A stretch of DNA of 64,000 nucleotides, taken from assembly GCA_001931905.2 (NCBI GenBank), contig MSJI02000885.1, forward strand, positions 1 through 64,000. Reading direction: 5' to 3'. Below are positions 52,040-61,603 of this stretch, piece by piece. The stretch's first letter is position 1. Every line of letters begins with the position of its first letter. Position numbers and translations under genes: made by a program. The DNA is from Cladosporium sp. IMV 00045 (taxonomy: Eukaryota > Ascomycota > Dothideomycetes > Cladosporiales > Cladosporiaceae). Under the pieces are notes generated by a model. It was not told the DNA's origin. It saw only the letters and a list, made by a program, of their open reading frames with translations, and did not search any database.

Positions 52040-52794
52040 CTACTTGCCAGAGATAGGGAAAGTAGTGTACTCAAAGTTATCCATCAGCACAGCAAGCAGT
52101 ACCTGGCTAAGCAGCCCATTGGTATCGAAAGTGACGCGGTCCACGTCGCAGAAATCGGCATTCAGCTCAACCTTCGCCATGTCCGCCGTGGTCTGCAGGA
52201 GGGGCTTCCTGAAACGCGCGGTTTGAGAAGCGACTTTCTCGCCGTTGCGGTAGCCCGTGATGTCGATGGAGCAGGACAGCGGGAGGCTGGCGAGGATTTC
52301 CTGCGTGGAGACCACGCAGCCGAAGTAGAAGGATTTGAAGTCGAAGTGGGAGGTTGTGCTGTCGTCGTAGTCGGTGCGGAGCTGCGTTGAATCTAGTAAG
52401 TGGGGAGTTCGTGAGATGGGTTCTTCTGATAGGGCTTACCTCGTGCTGGCCCTGCAGGCTGGCTACGACATCGTACCCGAGCACGTTGGGCCTGGACTGG
52501 GGGTTCAGACCGGCGAGGAGGGGAGTGGCGGAGATGACGCCCATGTTGGAGTAGTAAAGGCCCTCGTGGGAGCCAAGAGGGTTGAGGCCACGGATGGGAG
52601 CGCCATCGATCAAGCCGGCAGGGACGTTGTCGAACTGTACGATTGTCAGTAAGAAATATGGCCAGATATAAGCGCCATCGACTCACCTTGACGAGACGGT
52701 CAACGCTGGTGGGCTTCTTGCTCTGGTGAGCAGTGGGAGCAGCGAAAGCAGTGCCAGCGGCGAGCGCGGCGAAGAGGGCAGTGAAAGTCTTCAT
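52040..52794 (-). CDS. Small secreted protein (unknown function)
   Basis: A 214-aa secreted protein from exons 52687-52794, 52440-52634 and 52040-52381. Introns are 52 and 58 nt (GTGAGT and GTAAGC donors), both phase 0. The signal peptide MKTFTALFAALAAGTAFA is followed by a short linker. The mature region reads FDNVPAGLIDGAPIRGLNPL, GSHEGLYYSNMGVISAT and later SHFDFKSFYFGCVVSTQE, then LPLSCSIDITGYRNGEKVA and NADFCDVDRVTFD. The FD...GLYYS opening with a C-terminal beta-sandwich pattern and three cysteines recurs in fungal secreted proteins of unknown role. No catalytic motif is seen. Cell-wall or extracellular localisation is inferred from the signal peptide. Confidence 0.8.
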
Positions 52795-54230
52795 GGTGAA
52801 GGTCGTCGAAGAGTCGAACGTAACGAGCGTTGGAGTAATGATCGTGGAAAAGAAAACGTTGGACAGAAAAAAGAGGAAAGTGCTTGAAGAAGCGGTTGCT
52901 TGACTGTTTGAGCGTTGGAGAGTTGATGATCTGCTGTGTTCGAACGGTGGGAAGAACGTTTGATTTATACCATCTCTACTCCTACATTCCATCTCCCATA
53001 TCGACTTTCAGACAATAGCCCTTTGCGTTGTCTAGGAAAGGGGCCGCGGGCGAACGTGATGTTTGCCATGGCTGCGGCAGTGAGAGAGCTCGCCTGAATC
53101 ACCAATGGTTTTTATGCTAAGGCAAAGTAGTTCAATATGTAGCACGCACCTATAGGCGTTTGCACGCGAGGTGGGAGTTCATCGAAGCCGCTTGTGCGTG
53201 GTCGCCCTACCGGAGAGCCGAATAGCGTAGTTGTTTAGTGCTCTAGTGTAGCGCAGATAATCACGATTAGGGATTGCAAGGTGAGCTTATTGTGGATAAA
53301 GCTCTTTTTAGTGTACGAGGCTCAGCTTCCTGCCACGCCGGAAAGACGAGTCCCGGTTTTTGAGGTCGCTATAGTTAGATACCGTTGTAATGCAACTTTT
53401 CTCCTGGCATAAATCGATTATACAGATCGATTACCGCTGAGCAAGTCAAGTTTGCGATGAGGGTTTGTATGGCATTTCTGATAAGAGGAAGTCGAACAGC
53501 GAAAGTTCACCAAAGTTCACAATTGACCACCGCCGGCTTGTCGCTTCAAGATCCATTGCCATGAACGCCGTAAAGCCGCTCACGATTTGATGTACGAACA
53601 ATATCGAACATCAAAAGCACAAGTCAACATAAACCTATGAATCAAAGATCCCTCGAACTCCATGCCCACAAAAGTAAAACACAACCCTCACAAGCCCAAC
53701 ATGCCTCCCGGCTATTCCATCTTCCGCCCACCGAGTGCCAGGAACCCGGTACCGAGCCTGCACGACATGAACCATTAACAAAAAATGCAATTGAAAGGGG
53801 AAGCAACTAGAAACGCGAACTGCGGCCCTAATCCACGGAAAGCCGAATTGCCGCTTCTCGTATCGCCCTTCGGAACCCATGCGAACTCCACATGCAGCCT
53901 ATACCACGGCACTGCTATGGCTTCGAAGCGAGATGGCGGACTCCACTCCTTTGTTATCCATCCGTTCGTTATGAGACGAGGAAAGTCGCTCGTAAAATAT
54001 CTTACAAGGCTGGGCATTATGGAGATGCCTGGATTTGTGTTGCATTCCAACTAGTTATGAAGAGAATCCGAGAGAGTGAGGAAATCGTGCGTGTTTCATG
54101 AAGTCAATACGCCAATACGCGCATCGCGCGTTTTGGAAGCCCTGGTAACCCAAATAACCGTGTTCATTAAAAGTACAAAAAACAAAATTCATTAACGTTC
54201 GTCAAAATATTCAGGAAGCCATCGCAATGA
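52795..54230. other. Intergenic
   Basis: About 1.4 kb. The first 150 bp are the promoter side of the small secreted gene. The rest shows no gene, tRNA or repeat that I can support. Confidence 0.5.
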
Positions 54231-56792
54231 TCAACTCCCAACCCCACCACCGTGCTCACGGACTTCTTTCTTCTCCAACTTGGGCACCTCGCGACTCAAC
54301 AGCATCCTCAACTCCGGCGAAATGACCTTCTCGTTCTCCTTACCTGAACTCGAAGCAGCATTATCAGCCGCCATCCTCTCCCTACCCGAAGCACTCGCGC
54401 CAGTCCTTGCACTAGAAGGCGAAGGCGGAGGCAGAGGCAAGCGCTGACGCACGGCAGGCATAGAAGGGAAATTATCCTTGCGATCGATCGCCTCGACCAT
54501 GCGCTGAAAGCGCCTGTACAGCGCTTCCGCTCTGGCAAGAGTGGAGGGGAGGTCGATCGTGCCGGAGAGTTCGTTGACGTACTTCAACACCTCGTCGAAG
54601 CCTTGCAGGTGCTCGAGGATGACGTTGCGGTGCTTTTCGAGGATCGCCATGGCGATGAACAGGTGGAAGTTGGCGCTGTAGTAGTCGGTCCAGAGCGTTT
54701 CCCACAGGCGCAGGATGTCTAGCCAGTCGAATTCGCGCTTGAACCAGACGAGGAGCATACGGAAGAAGAAGAAGAAGTTCGTCGAGTCGAGGCGTTGCAG
54801 GTGCTCGTAGAGTTTGGGGTCGAGGAGTTGGCAGAGGTGGTCGAGTGTGAGGAGTTGCAGGCGCATGCCGGACTGGTCGCGGAGGAAGTTGCGTTCCATC
54901 CGCTCCATGAAGCCGACGAAGCCCCAAAAGGCTACGGCATCGTCTTGTTCGACTGCGTAGATGGGCGCGAGAAGGTCGGACATGCCTTGGACATAGCCTA
55001 GGTCTCGGTTGTGCTCGTTGTATGTCAAGAGCAGATCCTTCATCTGCTCGAGGTGTACGTTGGTGCCGGCTTCGGCAAAAGGCGAGTCTGGATCGGGGTG
55101 AGGGATGTCTTCGCCGGCGAAAAGGGGAATGTGACGGTCGGTACGGTGCACATCCTTTTCTACAGAGGAAATTGCATTGTCAGTAAAGGCGTTAGTGATC
55201 GGTTGACCATCACTGGAGGACAGCGCTTGAGGGTCAAACTTACCGATGCGCATACGCTGTTCCTTCCACCACTCTTTCTCCTCGAGTGAGCCTTGATCAT
55301 CTGCCAATCGCTCCCACCAGGCTCCCTTCAGCCGAATGTACTCGTCACGGAGGCTGTGCATCTTCGCCTTACGCTCGTCTTCAGACGAGTCCCATTCATA
55401 GACGCCAAGCAGGAACAACCATGCCTCCTTTCGTACATCATCTTCTTTAGAGAGCCCACCGTGAAAAATTCTCTCCTTCACTTCGTCTTGTGTCTTCTCC
55501 AGTCTGCCGGTCCGCACGTTGAACCAAGAATTCCACTCTTCTGCAGTAACTGGGTCGCGCTTGTTTTGTAAGTTAAGTGCCTCTGCGTCAAGTACCTCAA
55601 AGGACCCTAGCTCGGATTCTTCCATTTCAAGGATGTCTCTGGCTGTCCAGATTCGCTGACTGCGCTCCTTCTCGGCTTGCTCCGCAATACTCATAGCCCA
55701 TCTTGCAAGATACAAACGAGCCGAGTCAAATTCGTCGCCGATGCTCTGAACTTGCTGGCTCTGCATCAATTTTCGCACCGGTGGCGGTAGATTCTTGTTC
55801 TCTGCGACAGCTTGTGCAGTCCGTCGCGTGAAAGTAGTCACCTGGCTAAGCTTTTCCAGTACTGTCCACCTAGCTTCCTTGAAAGCTTTACCTATCGGGT
55901 CTTCCTTCTTCTTCTGTTGCTGTTTCGATTGGTCGTTCTTGTCTTTGCCTTCCAACATGTTTCGAACATTATCCGAAGTTGGACGACGAGAAAGCCCAAA
56001 AGCCTTTTGATCTTCTTCAGTAGGATCGACCAGATAGAGACCGGGCTCGTGGGCACTCCTCTCGATCGTGGCGTGATTTTTCAGCCATTTCATTATTTCG
56101 TCTCCGCCCCAGTGCATGCCTCCTCCTGATGAACTGCTGATATCGAAAGTCTCGCGCTGAAGCTTCTTGCGCTGATTGATCGTGCTCTGACACTCGCTGT
56201 CGTGGAAAAACAGAGCAGGGAAACTCTCGCCAGCCCTTGAGTTGATCACAATCGAGCCGTGCCACCAGCCTGAGCTCGGTGGGCGAAACAAGATGCTGTA
56301 AATCTCCGATAGCGGAACGGAGAATGGATGAGCTCCAATCGAGCTGCCATGTGTCGTCGTTACTGGAGGCGGCGATACCAAGTCGGGTTTGTGTGGAGGG
56401 CTTTCAGCTTCTGCCATGTCGGCTTTGGCGTATTTCTCCCTCCCATCTCCCAAGCTGCCTTCTGGTAACCAAGACAGGAGCAAGTTGTGATTGTTGTCCG
56501 ATTTGGAAGGGCTTCCTGTGGCGGCTGGTGGATGTGTGATTGCTGGTTGCCTGCTGCCTGCATCTCCCGCAGCCGGCTTCTGCTCCAGTAGAGCAATATA
56601 ACCAGCTACATTCTCTTTTGCTGAGGCCGAGGGGTGGACGTAGACCTTGCTCTTTGCGTACAGCAACTTGACGCCCTTGTTGACTCTGGAGGGTCTGATT
56701 GCGCTGTACTCGCCTTCCTCATCGTCGCTCACGTCGTAGAAGCTAGCACTTGGAGAGTGTGGGCTGGCTGGTGGATGTTGAGATTGCGACAT
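54231..56792 (-). CDS. GYP7: GYP7-like Rab GTPase-activating protein (TBC domain)
   Basis: Rab-GAP that stimulates GTP hydrolysis on Ypt7/Rab7-type GTPases in late endosome-vacuole traffic, 825 aa. Exons 55244-56792 and 54231-55159. The 84-nt intron (GTAAGT...CTGTAG) is a multiple of three and has no stop, so the reading frame stays open if it is retained. Spliced sequence gives the catalytic arginine finger IEKDVHRTDR (IxxDxxR, Arg522), split in codon 517 by the intron, and the glutamine finger GYVQGMSDLLAP (Gln574). The N-terminal half has the Gyp7 DUF3548 domain (GVKLLYAKSKVYVHPS start, FSVPLSEIYSILFRPPS). WGFVGFMERMERNF and FFRMLLVWFKREF mark the TBC C-lobe. The C-terminus is disordered. 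Start ATG is at 56792. Confidence 0.93.
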   Translation of the reverse strand: MSQSQHPPASPHSPSASFYDVSDDEEGEYSAIRPSRVNKGVKLLYAKSKVYVHPSASAKENVAGYIALLEQKPAAGDAGSRQPAITHPPAATGSPSKSDNNHNLLLSWLPEGSLGDGREKYAKADMAEAESPPHKPDLVSPPPVTTTHGSSIGAHPFSVPLSEIYSILFRPPSSGWWHGSIVINSRAGESFPALFFHDSECQSTINQRKKLQRETFDISSSSGGGMHWGGDEIMKWLKNHATIERSAHEPGLYLVDPTEEDQKAFGLSRRPTSDNVRNMLEGKDKNDQSKQQQKKKEDPIGKAFKEARWTVLEKLSQVTTFTRRTAQAVAENKNLPPPVRKLMQSQQVQSIGDEFDSARLYLARWAMSIAEQAEKERSQRIWTARDILEMEESELGSFEVLDAEALNLQNKRDPVTAEEWNSWFNVRTGRLEKTQDEVKERIFHGGLSKEDDVRKEAWLFLLGVYEWDSSEDERKAKMHSLRDEYIRLKGAWWERLADDQGSLEEKEWWKEQRMRIGKFDPQALSSSDGQPITNAFTDNAISSVEKDVHRTDRHIPLFAGEDIPHPDPDSPFAEAGTNVHLEQMKDLLLTYNEHNRDLGYVQGMSDLLAPIYAVEQDDAVAFWGFVGFMERMERNFLRDQSGMRLQLLTLDHLCQLLDPKLYEHLQRLDSTNFFFFFRMLLVWFKREFDWLDILRLWETLWTDYYSANFHLFIAMAILEKHRNVILEHLQGFDEVLKYVNELSGTIDLPSTLARAEALYRRFQRMVEAIDRKDNFPSMPAVRQRLPLPPPSPSSARTGASASGRERMAADNAASSSGKENEKVISPELRMLLSREVPKLEKKEVREHGGGVGS

Positions 56793-57382
56793 GTCGGCGG
56801 TAGCCCCTTGTTGTGGGGTACTTAATGGTTGGACATGTACAAGATGGCCTCCAACGTGGTTATGGTAGATATAGATATGAAGGGACGTATCACACGCGCA
56901 GGCGTTGAAGAAGCAGGTGGTATTTGATGGTCAGGAATGCTCGTTGCTTCTGACGTAAGGTGCACTTCACCCCGCCAAAAGTCCGCCGGCTTGGAGCAGG
57001 CGCAGCTGTTTCGCCTTGTGTTTTCAGCTTTCGCCTCATTCAGGCAACAGAATTCCGCATCCCTGCCTTCACAGACAATCGTCTTCTGCATGACAAGATT
57101 CTGGCAGATTGACAGTTCAACGACACATATGCGCTCTCCCACTAGCGCTCCTGGTCCAACGTCCTATCAACTCTCTCGTCAAGTCTGCCCAAGCCTTGGG
57201 GAGCCGGGCGTCAACGGAGGACGTAGCCATGATGAAGTAATGAACCCTTTGACTTAGCACTACCTTCGACTAGGCCCACCGCCAGTTGTGCCATCTTTGT
57301 GTGACGCCATGGAAAGTCCAGGCCTTAACCGCATCTCTATGTGGTCGCCCTCTTATGCAACATCGAGTTGCCCAGCGCGACA
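56793..57382. promoter_or_regulatory. Divergent upstream region of GYP7 and the histidine kinase
   Basis: About 590 bp between opposite start codons. An out-of-frame ATG occurs at 57309, upstream of the kinase start. No defined sites. Confidence 0.45.
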
Positions 57383-60300
57383 ATGCGGCCGGAGCGTCTC
57401 TCGTCGCGCGAGCGAGAGGTGCATGACTTCTACGACTCGTTACGCACTGCGGAAAATGAGCACAAGAATGGTTCCATGAGCAAGACTCTTCTGGCCGTCG
57501 CCCAGCTCGCAGCCTTCCAAAACAAAACCCAGCGGGCCACTGTGTCTCTCGTTGACGACTCATATCAGTATGTCCTCGCCGAAGCCTCGCGAGACGCGTC
57601 TCTAGCCGAAAATGCCGCCCACTTCACCTCCTTGCGACATCACCGGATATCTCGACGGAGTGCTTCCTGCGAGCATAGTTTCCTCGAAGAAAAGAATGCA
57701 AGACACGAAGACCTGCCACGCGATGGGCTCGTGGTGCCTGACTGCAGTCAGGACGAGCGATTTAAGGAACATGCGCTGGTGAAGAAAGAGGATGGCACAC
57801 GCTTCTATGCTGCTGTGCCCATGATTTCGGATGCTGGACACCAGATTGGAGTACTCGCGGTCTTCGATTCGTCGCCTCGCGAGCAGTCAAATAAGATTGA
57901 ACTTGCGAATTTGCGCGAATCTGCCGCTTGTGCAATGAGGCATCTTGAGCTGATCAGGACGAGTGTGGATTGCACTAGAAAGTCCAGGCTTCTCCACGCA
58001 ATCACTTCTTCAATTGATGATCAATATCCATGCCTGCGTGTGCAAGAGGCGAGCAAGCAGAATGGCGGCGACGGCGGAATCCCCGGTGGGTCAGTTGCAA
58101 AAATGCAGCAGAAACCGAGCATCTCTCAGCCAAGCGACAAACCTTCGTCGGGTGAGCAGTTAGGCACAACCCAAGGTCAACTGAAAAACGCCTTCCGCGC
58201 TGCTAGTAAAGCACTTCAACAATATCTTGCTGTTGATGATGTAGCCATATATGGCTCAATTGGTTTTGACAGACTTGCTGATGCTGAGGACAATCACGAT
58301 AATCCTAGCGAGTTCCGGACTCCAAGCACAGCCCAGCACAACCCTAGCATCCTTCTAGGAACTTCATTGCACGACGACGCGACTGAAAATGATACGCGAC
58401 CCACGCCCTCCGTCGGCGTTCTAAGTGCTTTGACAAGCAAGTACCCTAACGGCACGTCTCTCCACTTGAAGACAGAAGGCGCACCCAAAAGTTCCACTGG
58501 CTTCGAAGATGCGCTATCCTCTGCGGAACCAGAATTGAGCATCAGCAATGCAGCTTATCGTGATGCGACCGATGAGCTAATGCTCGAAGGCCTGCAGATA
58601 CATGAGATGAGCCCTGACGCTCGAAACTTGATATTCTTGCCGGTGTATCATCCTTACAAGCGAGATCTGCTTGCAGCATATTTCCTATGGAGTACCTCGG
58701 ATGCAGTTACGACGCCTCTGAGTCCAGACTTCACGGATCTCCGAGCCATCAGCAGCGGTCTGAGTCAAAATGTGGCCCAGATATTATCACAGAAAATGGA
58801 GACGGGATTTCTGTCAAATTTCTCTCACGAGCTGAGGAGCCCCATACACGGCGTGATGGGAGCCGCACAATTCCTCCAGGATATAAATTCGAACTCTTAT
58901 CAGACCGGGCTGATAGAGTCCATTCTTACTTGTTCAAACACCCTGCTCGATACTCTAAATCTTGTACTGGACCATACGAAGCTTGGAAGGACGGCCCAGG
59001 AAGTACACACTCCTGGTGTAATACACCCAGAATTGCTTGATGCTGCTCCCTCGGTAACCGCTATGTTTGCAACAGAGCCTGTGGATCTGGCGTTGTTGGT
59101 CGAGGAAGCTACTGAGAGTGTTGTCTCTGGTCATTTCTTCGAGAACACCGCTCGGACCATGGATCCTTTCGATGGAAAGGATCAGGGTAGAGACGAAGAC
59201 GGAGACCACCAGGAAATCCCTAAGAACTCCCAAAACGTCAAAGTGATTCTGTCGTTGGCTACGACCGCAAATTGGAGCGTTCAAACCCAGCCAGGAGCGA
59301 TCCGACGTATAGGTATGTTTCTGACCCGACATAGATCAGTATCGCATAAGCGCTAACAATTTCGCAGTGAGTCTCGCGCTGTCGCATCTCTCTCTTCAGA
59401 GACTTTTGGCTGTACAAAGCCTCGAGTCAAAGCATTGGCTGAGGGCAATTGTATCAAGGCTTAGTTAAACCTGCTACAATCGCGCCCGAGATGCAACACC
59501 AGATTTGAGATACAGTTCTCACGTAGCTAACAAGTTCTGCAACAGATACTGAATTTGGTCGGCAATTCGCTGAAGTTCACCCTTCGTGGTTCAGTTACTA
59601 TTGCCCTGGAGCATGATGAGCGCGATGCTAATGACAATGCGACTACCCAGGGCTTCCGCATCCGAGTCGAGGACACCGGTATTGGTATGTCTCAGATCTT
59701 TCAAGACGACTCCTTATTCACACCGTTCCGACAAGAGAACCGATTCGAGCCTGGTGTGGGATTGGGTTTGAGCATTGTACGTCGTCTTGTCAAATCACTT
59801 GGCGGCAGCATCACTGTGCGCTCCAAGCCAAACGAGGGCACAACCGTCGAAATCGGTCTTTCTCTACCTATACACAAAGATCCTCACCAAGGCATGCCTC
59901 AAGATCTTCAGCACGTCGTCTCGCGAGTCAAAGGGAAGCACCTTGCCTTCATCGATGCACAAAAATTCGACAAGGAACCGGACGATTCTATCAAGAGGCG
60001 TGGAGAAGCGCTTCGCGACGTTGCAACCAACTGGCTGGGCATGCATGTTTCCGGGACAGGGAATCTGAATGTTAGCGATGCGGATTTCTATCTATATAGC
60101 GAGCCGCCTCCAGCCCATGAGTTGCTCAGGCGCCATCAGCAGACCCCCAACGAGGAGTTATCGAGTGGAGAGATACCTTTGATAATCGTTGCTACTGATT
60201 CCAAAGAAGCACACATGGTTGAAAACAGCTATGCAAAAGCAATCGAAGAGGCAGGAAGGATCGTGGAGGTTCTAGCTCAGCCTTGCGGCCCTCGCAAGCT

Positions 60301-61153
60301 GGCCAAGGTGCTGAGGACATGTCTAGAGCGGCAAACGAAAAGCATGGAAGGGCGTACACCACTCGGCGAGAATCTTCCCGATACAGCGCCCGCTTCTTTG
60401 GCTGACGACCCTGGCACTCCCTCAGAGGCGAAAGTGCCTAAATTAGAAACTAATGGGGAAGTCCAGGCTAGAAAACGCAGCACTGTTGACGTTTTTGAAG
60501 GTTCTCAGGATCTGCCACCTCCTTTGGACAACGATCAACCCACGGACTCTGAGTCGGACCAAAAACCAAAGACGCTCCCATACCGGCCCTCCTCTGGCAA
60601 GCCACCACAGGACGACACAGACAGGTCGACCAAAGCCGAAGACAACGACAAGGCGGCGGACACTGTCGCGGACTCCACCAAGGCCCACGATGCAGAGCAC
60701 CGTCCAGAATCAGCCCCCAACCAACCCTCAGCCCCTGACGCCACTGCTATCCCCAAACAACCACCCCTCCGCGGGCTCCTCGTCGACGACAACCGCGTCA
60801 ACCTCCGCCTCCTAGTTACCCTCATGAAAAAAGCCAAATACAGCTACGGCGAAGCCGAGAACGGGCAAGAGGCCCTTGACAAATTCAAATCGTGCAGCAG
60901 TAGCGATGACCCGTTCGATTTCATCTTGATGGACATCGGCATGCCGGTTTTGAATGGTATGGAAGCCACAAAACTCATCCGTGAGCACGAGAGGGAGCAT
61001 CAACTCCATCCGACTAAAATCATTGCTCTCACTGCTTGGGCGGATACGAAGACGCAGGAGGAGGCGATGGCGTCGGGAATGGACCTGTTTATTCCGAAGC
61101 CGGTTAAATTTGCGCAGTTGAGGGAGACGCTGCGGAATTTGCATAAGCTATGA
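57383..61153 (+). CDS. Hybrid sensor histidine kinase (GAF-HisKA-HATPase-REC)
   Basis: Cytosolic phosphorelay sensor. Start taken at ATG 57383 (MRPERLSSREREVHDFYDSL); the frame upstream to 57341 begins with GTG. Parts: GAF-like sensor (about 40-200), phosphoacceptor box NFSHELRSPIHGVMGA with His482, ATPase N-box ILNLVGNSLKFT, RVEDTGIGM and GVGLGLSIVRRLVKSLGG, then after a Pro/Lys/Asp-rich linker a receiver with LLVDDNRVN, phospho-Asp codon 60932-60934 (LMDIGMP) and IPKPVK. Exon 1 ends at 59312 (CGT ATA G). Resumption is unclear: an AAG acceptor at 59534 keeps the frame (222-nt intron, 1182 aa, VLQQILNLVGN), while a canonical 55-nt intron (59313-59367) leads to non-conserved sequence and a stop. 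No membrane span. Targets unknown. Confidence 0.82.
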
Positions 61154-61603
61154 GATAGATGAGATGAGATATATGTGAATACGACAAGTGAGCGATAGTT
61201 GCAATACCCAGCCGTGCGAACACGCAGGCGGCGTTCACATCTTGAGCGCGATTCTCGTGTCGCTCTGTTTGAGATGTGCTCAGCATATACATATACAATA
61301 GCATACACACAGTCAACGCTACATGTAGATAACTTGTGAGTATATGCTAGGTAATACTTATAAAGGATTTTGTATAGACTTAACTTCTCGCATTGTGGCT
61401 CCGCTCTCTGACCTTCACATCTGACTTTCACATGTCTGGTCCCTGCGTCAAGACCCACTACGGGCCTCGCGCGCCGAGCCCTGCCGCCACTAACGCCAGA
61501 TCGGGACAACCAACGCCAGTTAATCAGCTCCAGGTCGAGACATGTGAGCCCGCCCACCGCCCTCTTGCAAGCCTCACATACATTATCCTCTTTTGCCAAC
61601 AGC
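61154..61603. other. Intergenic between histidine kinase and FAR11
   Basis: AT-rich sequence with CATATACATATACA-like repeats at about 61280-61300. No gene is supported. Confidence 0.5.
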
